Shown in pieces: positions 8,515 through 15,643 of a stretch of DNA of 24,092 nt. A model generated the notes under the pieces. The model saw nothing but the letters and a program-made list of their open reading frames with translations, ran no database searches and was not told where the DNA came from. The first letter of the stretch is position 1; the number at the start of each line of letters is the position of its first letter. Location of the stretch: the NCBI GenBank assembly GCA_964579365.1, contig CAZOFW010000007.1, forward strand, positions 1 to 24,092. Direction: 5' to 3'. Position numbers and translations under genes: made by a program. The stretch is from JAKPKF01 sp964579365 (lineage in GTDB: Bacteria > Patescibacteriota > Dojkabacteria > SC72).

Positions 8515-9651
8515 CTAGTAATATCCACCACACACATAGATTACGCTCTCTTGGTAGCTTCCTGCAACTGCACTGGCACCAGCTCTGGCACCATATGTAA
8601 CTGTTGAAGTTTCGTTCGAAGCTTGTGTAGCATTCTGGTAAAGAATCATTCTAGCACCAGCAGGTAATGGGTCCAAAGCACCATAAATTCCCGGTGTAGC
8701 ATTAGAGAAATTTGCTACTACAGTAGCTTCAGATGCTCCATCAGGATCTGAAAGTGCGATACCAAATCCCTCACTTCCGGCAGCAGTAATGTCAACTGTT
8801 GTAGAACCTGTAGAAGCTATTAAATATGTTGTTGCATCAGATTTGTAAAGACCAGCGTCGGTTCCATTTCCTGTTCCATACGCAGCCCAGTAGTATCCTG
8901 CGGTAGTTCCAGAGGTATCAGTTCCAATTGTGTGTGTACTTGCTGTGGCATATGAACCTCCTGGATATAGAGTCCCTAAGTTAACAGTATTTGCACTAAT
9001 TGTACAGTTTACAGATGGGGTAGCTGAAACGGTTGCAGATACAACAACAGTATCGTTTGCAATTAAGGATACTTTCACAGTACTTGAATCAATGGTTGCA
9101 CCACTCTTTGCTTCTACAGTTAGTTCGTGAGCTCCTGTTGTGTCATCTGTACCAATTACACCTGCAGCTGTTCCGTTTGCGACTTTAACACCATACGTAG
9201 TACCAGCAGTAAGAGCACCAACGGCAGAGATTGTTATTGTGTCGACTGAACTTGCACCACTACCTTGTGTACAGGCAGCGGATAGGGTTCCAGAAGTTGG
9301 TAAGCCTGCATCGATTGCCCAGTCTGTTGTTGCCAAATCGGCGGCAGAAGCAGTCACGGCTGTTACTGTTAAAGCTCCAGCTGTTCTACACCACATTGCG
9401 TCATCTGCGTCAGGGAAGTAGATTGATACGGTTCCTGCAGTTGGAATATTGGTTGTAGTATTAATTGCCAAAACGATTTCCAAAGTTTCTGCACCTCCTG
9501 CTACATTTGCTTCTATTCTACTTAGATATACATATAAATCAGAAAGTGCTGCTGCTCTAGATTGAAAGGATAGGGTGGATACAAAGAATGTAACGAATGA
9601 AGTTATTAGAGCAATTACTAGAACGGATTTCACAACTCTAAACTTTTTCAT
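8515..9651 (-). CDS. Secreted Ala/Thr/Ser-rich surface protein with CPR-type C-terminal module
   Basis: A 378-aa exported protein of unknown function. A signal peptide with a basic n-region (MKKFRVVKSV) and a core to about residue 30 ends near SRAAA. The mature part is low in charge, rich in Ala, Thr, Ser and Gly, and predicted to be beta-rich. Residues about 50-210 resemble Ig-like strands with a TVKVSLIANDTVVVSATVSATPSV segment. Residues about 213-378 form a module (TLYPGG, GSEGFGI, YGARAGASAVAGSYQESV) that recurs at the end of the 638-aa upstream protein. The protein ends IYVCGGYY, has four cysteines (C88, C127, C216, C374) and lacks a C-terminal membrane helix, so it is released or held by other proteins such as the two DUF916-like neighbours. 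It may be an abundant surface-layer or fibre component; that is inference from composition, promoter and context. Confidence 0.78.
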   Translation of the reverse strand: MKKFRVVKSVLVIALITSFVTFFVSTLSFQSRAAALSDLYVYLSRIEANVAGGAETLEIVLAINTTTNIPTAGTVSIYFPDADDAMWCRTAGALTVTAVTASAADLATTDWAIDAGLPTSGTLSAACTQGSGASSVDTITISAVGALTAGTTYGVKVANGTAAGVIGTDDTTGAHELTVEAKSGATIDSSTVKVSLIANDTVVVSATVSATPSVNCTISANTVNLGTLYPGGSYATASTHTIGTDTSGTTAGYYWAAYGTGNGTDAGLYKSDATTYLIASTGSTTVDITAAGSEGFGIALSDPDGASEATVVANFSNATPGIYGALDPLPAGARMILYQNATQASNETSTVTYGARAGASAVAGSYQESVIYVCGGYY

Positions 9652-9689
9652 ATTTGGCAGTTAAAATAAATAGGTTTCTTATACACTCC

Positions 9690-9719
9690 AGATTACATTA
9701 ACAAAACTGTTAATGTCAA
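9690..9719 (-). promoter_or_regulatory. Promoter with palindromic operator upstream of the 378-aa surface gene
   Basis: On the minus strand a perfect TTGACA (9719-9714) stands 63 bp upstream of the start codon. A weak -10 (TAATCT, 9695-9690) follows after 18 bp. The spacer holds a perfect inverted repeat, CATTAACA / TGTTAATG, 8 bp per arm with a 4-bp centre (9696-9715). The repeat overlaps the -35 and reaches the -10, the classic place for a repressor site. No T tract follows, so it is not a usual terminator. A TATAAG closer to the gene (minus strand, about 9683-9678) is an alternative -10. Confidence 0.55.
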
Positions 9720-9737
9720 GGGATAACCATGCAGCCT

Positions 9738-11654
9738 CTAGTATAATGGTACTAATACAAAATATATCTCCTCAGAGTAGTCTGAAGCAGGGGTTATTCC
9801 TGTACCAGCCCTAGCTTTTAGATATGCCCCAGTTCTACCTGCTACGATAGGGCCGTCTCCAGAATATATTTTGTTTGCTGTTGTTGATGCTCCTCCAACA
9901 CTATTTATACTTCCAGAATAGTCTGTTGTAGCTGTAAGGTCTCCATAGAAAGGAGAGGAATCATCGTAATCTATATAGTAGCTCTGAAGGCCGAATCCCT
10001 CTGCACCAGTTACATCTAGATCTTCTGTTGATGAGGTAATTGTTTGAGTTGTTGTAGCACTGTATAGGCCTCCGTATTTGCTAAAGAGTATTACGGATAC
10101 TCCTCCCACTGAACTACTATCTATATCTAACCAAGCCAGGCTCGTTGCTGTAGTTGCTGCAGCTCCTGCTATTAGTGCTGTGCCACTACTGAATGAGACG
10201 GAGTAGGGAGGTGCACTTTCTGTATCTATACCAGAAGATATTGCAATATCTATATCAAAAGAAATACTTCCTGCCGCTGTAGTGGCGGTTGCAATACTGC
10301 TGTAGTCAGATTGTGTAAAGTCTCCATGAAGAGCAGTTATTCTAATATAGTATTGTTTATTTGAATCCAGACCTTGTATATTAAAAGTTTCAGCTTCCCA
10401 TACAGCTTCTGTTCTGTAGTCATTTATATTATGGTTTGCATAGCTTTCAGGTCTAAATGTAGAACCATCTATATATTGTATATCGCTTACAAAGTTATCC
10501 GTAGATATCTGTACACTATATAGAGTGTCGGGAGGGTTGATATTGTTATCTGTATCTCCCTGCCACATATCAGAAATTTCAGATGCAGATAGGGCTCTAT
10601 TGAAAATAGATACTTCGTCGAGATCTCCTTCCCATGTGTAAACTGAGCCATAAAATACTCGTCCTATCCTTAGCGGATAGGTTGTGGCTTGAGCATTTAC
10701 CGTTTGTGCCACAGGTGTTCTTGCAAGTTCGCCGTTAACGTAGAGATTGAGATATGAACCATCGAATGTAAATACGATTAAATTCCATTCAGCTCCAAAA
10801 TTAAAATTTGCGATTGTAGTTGACAACAATGTAGTTCCATTTGAAATGGCAGCTCTTAATGTCCTTACAGATGAATTGTTCCCATACCAATCAATAAAAT
10901 AGGAGATTTGTGGAGTACTGGCACTATATGCTTTATTTACAATTCCTCTATAATCAACATCAACGGTATCACTAGGATAACTTCTGTCTGTTTTTACCCA
11001 AACAGCAATAGTCCCTTGTGTAGTTAAATCTAGAGAAGTGTCGTTTCCAAAGTCCACATAATCGTCGGTTCCATCAAATCTTCTGGCATTTCCATATATT
11101 CCGTCAACAATTGTACTTCCTGTTGATACACCATTATTTATGTATTTCCTATCACAAGCATCATCTCCATCTGTACATAAATTGTCTGCACTTTCATCCA
11201 TAGGCCAGTAACTTACTAAACCAGATGCAGAGGTATTGTATTTGTAAGGATTACTAGATATCTCAAACCTTGCTTTGTTGTAACAACCACCCGTACCACA
11301 AATAGCTACCATTCCACCATCCAGTAATTCCTGTGGACCAGAGGTACATGCTGTAGATCCATCTGTTGTAGTTTCGAAGCATTGTACTGTAGGTTGTGCT
11401 GCTAAAAATGCAGCAGAGGGATCTTGGTACAATCTGTAATTTGTAGAATACACTCTTGGATCTGCAGATACCTTTCCAAGACTACTAATTACACTGTAAT
11501 TTGTAGAATCTCCAAGTCCTCCACCTGTTGCAGTTTTTGCTCCAACTATTTTGTAATTGGTAGAATCTAAATCTTCTGCAAAAACATATGTGGTAGAACA
11601 ACCTACTATTATTAGTAGTATTGAGAGAGTTTTAAATATATTGGCAGATTTCAT
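9738..11654 (-). CDS. Secreted LamG-domain surface protein with STNY repeats
   Basis: A 638-aa exported protein, probably an adhesin or surface decoration. The N-terminus is a signal peptide; IVGC at 16-19 matches a lipobox, but VFA-ED at 24-28 also fits signal peptidase I. The mature start has three STNY motifs (31-34, 50-53, 70-73), a repeat typical of CPR surface proteins. A Cys-rich stretch follows (C92, C103, C119, C124). Residues about 145-366 are a LamG/concanavalin-A-like fold (GLVSYWPMDES, ARRFDGTDDYVDFGN, GTIAVWVKTD, LNLYVNGELART, GDLDEVSIFNRALSASEI). Residues about 370-460 look like fibronectin type III. Residues 463-638 form the module shared with the 378-aa neighbour (GAEGFGL, ARAGTGITPASDYSEEIYF). 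It has no membrane helix or LPxTG signal. It is transcribed divergently from the ABC ATPase with only 42 bp between them. Confidence 0.83.
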   Translation of the reverse strand: MKSANIFKTLSILLIIVGCSTTYVFAEDLDSTNYKIVGAKTATGGGLGDSTNYSVISSLGKVSADPRVYSTNYRLYQDPSAAFLAAQPTVQCFETTTDGSTACTSGPQELLDGGMVAICGTGGCYNKARFEISSNPYKYNTSASGLVSYWPMDESADNLCTDGDDACDRKYINNGVSTGSTIVDGIYGNARRFDGTDDYVDFGNDTSLDLTTQGTIAVWVKTDRSYPSDTVDVDYRGIVNKAYSASTPQISYFIDWYGNNSSVRTLRAAISNGTTLLSTTIANFNFGAEWNLIVFTFDGSYLNLYVNGELARTPVAQTVNAQATTYPLRIGRVFYGSVYTWEGDLDEVSIFNRALSASEISDMWQGDTDNNINPPDTLYSVQISTDNFVSDIQYIDGSTFRPESYANHNINDYRTEAVWEAETFNIQGLDSNKQYYIRITALHGDFTQSDYSSIATATTAAGSISFDIDIAISSGIDTESAPPYSVSFSSGTALIAGAAATTATSLAWLDIDSSSVGGVSVILFSKYGGLYSATTTQTITSSTEDLDVTGAEGFGLQSYYIDYDDSSPFYGDLTATTDYSGSINSVGGASTTANKIYSGDGPIVAGRTGAYLKARAGTGITPASDYSEEIYFVLVPLY

Positions 11655-11696
11655 GCTTTAATGATATTGTAAATTAGTTTAATTAGTCAATTTTGT
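11655..11696. promoter_or_regulatory. 42-bp divergent intergenic region (surface protein / ABC ATPase)
   Basis: This short AT-rich gap must hold start signals for both directions, or very close to it. On the minus strand TTGACT (11690-11685) and TACAAT (11671-11666) resemble -35 and -10 boxes, but the spacer is only 13 bp. No clear + strand promoter or Shine-Dalgarno precedes the ATPase. The leaders of both genes must be very short. Confidence 0.3.
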
Positions 11697-12671
11697 ATGA
11701 AAGAAGCAGTTGTATCTGTAAAAAATCTCAGTAAAACATTTAGGATATTTAAAAGTAAGGGCTTTTCAAGTCTGTTTAGTAGAAAATATGAAGATATTAA
11801 GGCAGTAGATGATATTTCTTTTGATGTATACAAGGAGGAGTTTGTTGGATTCATCGGTCAAAATGGTGCCGGAAAGACAACTACATTAAAATGTTTAACC
11901 GGTTTACTTACTCCAGACAGTGGGGAAGTAGAGGTACTGGGGTTTGATCCAAAGAAAAGGAAGCATGAATTCCTTTCAAATATTGCATTAGTTATGGGTA
12001 ACAAATCTCAATTGTGGTGGGAGTTACCTGCAATTGAGACATTCAAATTGAACAAGGAGATATATGAGGTAAGTGATGCGAGATTTGAAGAGATTGTTTT
12101 GGAAATGGTAGAACTTTTGGGTATAGAGGAGGTTGTGAATATTCCGGTTAGGAAACTTTCTTTAGGTGAACGTATGAAGTGTGAGATAGTGGCATCACTC
12201 ATACATACGCCAGAACTTCTTTTCTTGGATGAACCCACATTGGGCCTAGATGTGGTGTCTCAGCAAAGATTGAGAGATTTCTTAAGGGAGTACAACAAGA
12301 GATACAAGGCGAGTATTATTCTTACTAGTCATAATATGGAGGATATTAAAGATTTGTGTAAGAGGGTAATCATAATAGACAAAGGTAAGAAGATTTACGA
12401 TGGAAAGGTCGATGACTTGGCTAGAAATTTTGTAAAGAGTAAAGAGATTGTTTTTTCTCTTTCATCAGTAGCTACACATGGAGAGATAGAGCAGGTTGGT
12501 AAGATAATTGAGTTTTCTGGTTTGTCTGGAATAATATCTGTACCAAGAGAGAGTGTAGCATCGGCTTCTTCGAAGTTACTCAATACATTTCAAGTAGAGG
12601 ACTTAAATATACAGGAACCAAGTTTAGAATATATAGTTAAGGAATTGTTTGAGGGAAGATATAAGGTTTAG
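11697..12671 (+). CDS. ABC-2-type transporter ATP-binding protein
   Basis: The 324-aa protein is the cytoplasmic ATPase of an ABC exporter. Motifs are complete: Walker A GQNGAGKT at 54-61, Q-loop Q105 in GNKSQLWWELPAIE, signature LSLGER at 154-159, Walker B LLFLDEP at 174-180 and H-loop H212. The GNKSQLWWELP stretch and the extra C-terminal 80 residues are typical of the NatA/daunorubicin-type subfamily that partners with ABC-2 membrane proteins. Those permeases are normally encoded just downstream, but here a tRNA gene and a glycosyltransferase follow. The substrate could be a polysaccharide, lipid or drug; nothing in the sequence decides. The ATG at 11697 gives the standard N-terminus; the first 10 residues enter the A-loop strand directly. 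Confidence 0.93.
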   Translation: MKEAVVSVKNLSKTFRIFKSKGFSSLFSRKYEDIKAVDDISFDVYKEEFVGFIGQNGAGKTTTLKCLTGLLTPDSGEVEVLGFDPKKRKHEFLSNIALVMGNKSQLWWELPAIETFKLNKEIYEVSDARFEEIVLEMVELLGIEEVVNIPVRKLSLGERMKCEIVASLIHTPELLFLDEPTLGLDVVSQQRLRDFLREYNKRYKASIILTSHNMEDIKDLCKRVIIIDKGKKIYDGKVDDLARNFVKSKEIVFSLSSVATHGEIEQVGKIIEFSGLSGIISVPRESVASASSKLLNTFQVEDLNIQEPSLEYIVKELFEGRYKV

Positions 12672-12684
12672 GCTAAATATCTGA

Positions 12685-12690
12685 TATAAT
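12685..12690 (+). promoter_or_regulatory. -10 box (TATAAT) of the tRNA-Ser gene
   Basis: A perfect TATAAT lies 11 bp before the first base of the tRNA, in the 30-bp gap after the ABC gene. No convincing -35 is seen at the usual distance; that region overlaps the ABC stop. The glycosyltransferase 14 bp beyond the tRNA may be read from the same promoter. Confidence 0.6.
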
Positions 12691-12701
12691 CTCTATGTTT
12701 T

Positions 12702-12788
12702 GGAGAGGTGTCAGAGTGGTCGAATGAGACGGTCTTGAAAACCGTTGTACAGGTTTCTGTACCGTGGGTTCGAATCCCACCCTCTCCG
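12702..12788 (+). tRNA. tRNA-Ser (anticodon UGA)
   Basis: The sequence folds as a class II tRNA. The acceptor stem pairs GGAGAGG (12702-12708) with CCTCTCC (12781-12787), with discriminator G at 12788. The anticodon stem ACGGT/ACCGT encloses the loop CTTGAAA, giving anticodon TGA at 12736-12738, which reads UCA serine codons. A long variable arm (GTACAG / CTGTAC) is diagnostic of serine or leucine tRNAs, and the T loop is TTCGAAT. The 3' CCA is not encoded (TCT follows), so the CCA-adding enzyme 3 kb downstream is needed. Confidence 0.97.
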
Positions 12789-12802
12789 TCTAATAGAAAT
12801 AT

Positions 12803-14416
12803 ATGGAAAAAGATACAACTATAGTTGAGAATATTTACAAACCAAAAGATAGGGATGGTGGATTTCCTTCTGGTATGTCATATTTCAAAAAAAGATTCTA
12901 CGAAATAATACCCGGACTCTTTGTTTGGGTTCTGTTACTACTTCCTCTAATTTTTGCAATCTTTAAATGGGAAGAAGCTTTGGTGATATATATCGCATAC
13001 CTTGTTACGTACTGGGCATACAGAACTGTAAAGTTTGTTGTAGGAGGATATATAGGTATCAAGAGAATGAAGAGAGACATAGCTACAGACTGGATGAAAA
13101 AGATAAAGGAAGTGAATGAAAAACGATTCAACGAACTTAGATATGTGTATCTTTGTCCTGTGTATGCCGAAAGTTTAGATGTTTTAATCCCATCATTTGA
13201 AAGCTGGTCAGCCAATGATGTTGGTGCTGGAAAGATAGATGTAGTAGTTGCAATGGAAGAGAAAAAGAAAGACTTGCAAATTGAGAATTTCAAGATATTG
13301 CAAGAGAAATTCGGAAAGAAGTTCGGTAGTATGAGATATTACATTCATCCTGCTGGTATCCCAGGAGAAATATCTGGAGTGAAAGGAGCAAACATTAATT
13401 GGGCTGCAAGACATTTAGTAGATGATTTGAACAAAGAGGGCAAAGATATTGGGAACTATCTATTAGCATCATGTGATTCTGACCAAAGACCACACCCTAA
13501 ATATCTCTCAGCTATAACATACAAATATCTAACTGTTGAAAATCCAGATCTTGGTTACTACGCTACTGCAGTACACACATTTAACAACAATATTTGGAAT
13601 GTACCATCAATAATTAGGACACAGTCAAATATGCTTTCTTTGGTAATACTTCACCTTTGGGTATTAACAAAAAATCTTAAAGTCCCATTCAGTCGGGAAT
13701 CCATAAATGTAAGAGAAACATTCTCTTCGTATGTAGTAAACCTCAAGACATTGAGAGATATAGAGTTCTGGGATCCAGAGATTCCAAATGATGATACCGC
13801 CTTTTTCTGGAACACAATGGTTAGATCTAAGGGCTTGGCAAAGAGCCATGAGGTATATATTCCTACATACAATGATGCAGTAGAGAATGAGACATATTTT
13901 AAGTCTCATGTTTCTTTTTACAAACAGCAATACAGATGGGGATGGGGTATTTTTACTTTACCAATATCTATGGCAGTACTCTCTGAAGACAAGAAGAATT
14001 TCCCAGCACACAGAAAATTTGCACTTCTTAAAACTATGTTTGAATATCTTTGGTTTTTAACAGTAGTTTTTGTACTAACATTTGGACTAAGTATAATGGG
14101 GTGGGTTAACCCGGGTTTCCAGTTCACAGGATTTGCATACAATCTACCAAGAATTCTCAGTTATGTATTTACTGCTATTATGCTTTCCAATATTGCAGTA
14201 GTTATATATAGAAGACAACTAACACCAGTTCCAAAGGGTTGGAAGTGGTGGAGGCATGTATTAGATTTCTTAGAAACATATCTTATTGCATTTAATATGC
14301 TTACTTTCTCTTTTATTCCTTACATCCAAGCAATGACAGAAATGATGGTGGGTAGTGGAAGATTTAAGAGAAATTTCTATGTAACTGAGAAGGTCAAGAT
14401 TAAAGAGAAGCGTTAA
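12803..14416 (+). CDS. Membrane glycosyltransferase, family 2 (cellulose synthase-like)
   Basis: The 537-aa protein is an inverting processive-type glycosyltransferase of the GT2 family, likely making or exporting an envelope polysaccharide. Two membrane helices near the N-terminus (about 36-80) precede a cytoplasmic GT-A domain. This has YLCPVYAE (116-123), the DxD metal/nucleotide-sugar motif DSD at 225-227, the NDD acid at 329-331 in place of the common ED, and the acceptor/processivity motif QQYRW at 375-379. Three to four helices follow (about 411-433, 447-469, 484-510). The sugar donor cannot be read from the sequence. The start is 14 bp after tRNA-Ser, with no Shine-Dalgarno; the ATG at 12803 is the first in frame. 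The next gene encodes a probable wall-anchored protein, which suits an envelope role. Confidence 0.88.
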   Translation: MEKDTTIVENIYKPKDRDGGFPSGMSYFKKRFYEIIPGLFVWVLLLLPLIFAIFKWEEALVIYIAYLVTYWAYRTVKFVVGGYIGIKRMKRDIATDWMKKIKEVNEKRFNELRYVYLCPVYAESLDVLIPSFESWSANDVGAGKIDVVVAMEEKKKDLQIENFKILQEKFGKKFGSMRYYIHPAGIPGEISGVKGANINWAARHLVDDLNKEGKDIGNYLLASCDSDQRPHPKYLSAITYKYLTVENPDLGYYATAVHTFNNNIWNVPSIIRTQSNMLSLVILHLWVLTKNLKVPFSRESINVRETFSSYVVNLKTLRDIEFWDPEIPNDDTAFFWNTMVRSKGLAKSHEVYIPTYNDAVENETYFKSHVSFYKQQYRWGWGIFTLPISMAVLSEDKKNFPAHRKFALLKTMFEYLWFLTVVFVLTFGLSIMGWVNPGFQFTGFAYNLPRILSYVFTAIMLSNIAVVIYRRQLTPVPKGWKWWRHVLDFLETYLIAFNMLTFSFIPYIQAMTEMMVGSGRFKRNFYVTEKVKIKEKR

Positions 14417-14473
14417 GTATATTTTCATTTTGTTTTTCTAAGATATTAGGAATAATCTTTTAGATGCATTCAC

Positions 14474-15643
14474 ATGCTTTCAGTTTTGTTCCTTTTTCTT
14501 TTCAACCCACTAATTGTTTTCGCTGACGATTTCAACATACAAGGGGATTCTTCCTCTAATTGGTTTTTCCAAGCGACAGCCTTTACTGTAGAAGAATTTC
14601 CAAAACAAGAGGTTGTTTTGTACGATGAGACTCAAACTCTTGGAGACAATACAAGTAGTGTTCTAAATGGGAAGAGCATCTTTTCCCTCACGAATATGGG
14701 ATATACAAGAAGAATCCCTGGAATTGCAGACAAAGTGTATGGTCCTCCCGGTACTCGTGTTGATGTTTTGTATTTTTACCAGAACAATACTGGTCATAGT
14801 GTAGATATTAAAGAGATTGCTATACCCCTAAGCAGGAGTATTGTTCTCAATGGAGATTTAACAAAAATAATTAATGCCAATGAGGTAGTAGAGGAAAACA
14901 TAGGTTTCCTTTTCTCGGGGAATAACCTAACAAGGGGAGGCAAATACAAACATTACGATGGGATGGGAAGTGTCACGAATGGGGCAGGGGGAGGTTTTCT
15001 TCTAGATAGCTGGTATATACAGAATCCTCTGGATGTCGAACTTTTAGAGGTAGATAAAGATTCGGACAGAGTGAATCTCAAAGTAAAGATAAAGAATGTT
15101 AGCGATGATGAATATCTTACTAATTTAAACTTTAAGCATAAAACACACGAAGAATCATTTGCACTTTTGCCTAAAGAGGAAAAATATATTGAATATTCTT
15201 TGGAATATGATGGAGATACTTTAGAACCATTTATAGTATCCAATCCGAATGTAAAAGAGATATGTTCTGTTTTAGGCGGGAACTATTACCAATGGACATA
15301 TACGGATTCCATATCTGTGTTTGCCAAACGAGAAAATGGTAAGTGGGTAGGTGGAGGATATGTACAACCAGTGATAGAGAGTCTATGTATAAAAAGAATA
15401 GGGTATGTACTTAAATCAGAGGAAATAGACCTTGCTTCTGAAGATGTTTTAAGTGTTACAGATAGCATAAAGAAACTTCCTCAAACAAACAGATATCCGG
15501 GTTTACTCTTGTCTTCCTTTGTTGTTCTGGATCTCTTTCTTTGGTATGCTTTTCTTAGAAGGAAGCATAAATATGAGAATAAAAATAATAATACCGGATT
15601 ATGTACAAAAAGTAGGAAGAATGCTCGGAAAAGAGGGCTTTAA
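14474..15643 (+). CDS. Secreted protein with LPQTN sortase-like sorting signal
   Basis: An exported 389-aa protein of unknown function. The N-terminus is a short hydrophobic signal (MLSVLFLFLFNPLIVFA-DD) that lacks the usual basic n-region. The body has beta-rich Ig-like stretches (RVDVLYFYQNNTGHSVDI; VNLKVKIKNVSDDEYL; LLPKEEKYIEYSL), so it may act as a scaffold or adhesin. Near the end LPQTN (335-339; bases 15476-15490) is followed by a hydrophobic segment (341-361) and RRKHK, the layout of a sortase substrate; N replaces the usual G at the fifth position. The tail runs 28 residues past the arginines because the frame extends 71 bp into cca. Sortase itself is not in the window. Membrane anchoring without sortase is the alternative. 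Confidence 0.75.
   Translation: MLSVLFLFLFNPLIVFADDFNIQGDSSSNWFFQATAFTVEEFPKQEVVLYDETQTLGDNTSSVLNGKSIFSLTNMGYTRRIPGIADKVYGPPGTRVDVLYFYQNNTGHSVDIKEIAIPLSRSIVLNGDLTKIINANEVVEENIGFLFSGNNLTRGGKYKHYDGMGSVTNGAGGGFLLDSWYIQNPLDVELLEVDKDSDRVNLKVKIKNVSDDEYLTNLNFKHKTHEESFALLPKEEKYIEYSLEYDGDTLEPFIVSNPNVKEICSVLGGNYYQWTYTDSISVFAKRENGKWVGGGYVQPVIESLCIKRIGYVLKSEEIDLASEDVLSVTDSIKKLPQTNRYPGLLLSSFVVLDLFLWYAFLRRKHKYENKNNNTGLCTKSRKNARKRGL

Noticed and set aside
8508..8537. Longer start for the 336-aa DUF916-like protein at 8537
   Set aside because: It would overlap the previous gene and push the signal peptide inward; the ATG at 8507 places a basic n-region right before the hydrophobic core.
9696..9715. Palindrome read as an intrinsic terminator of the 638-aa gene
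   Set aside because: No T tract follows on the minus strand, and a TTGACA box overlaps one arm, so an operator is the better reading.
15519..15572. Longer cca start at 15519
   Set aside because: The extension would code for a hydrophobic stretch in a cytosolic enzyme and lies entirely within the membrane segment codons of the previous gene; MRIKIIIPDYVQ at 15573 is the natural start.
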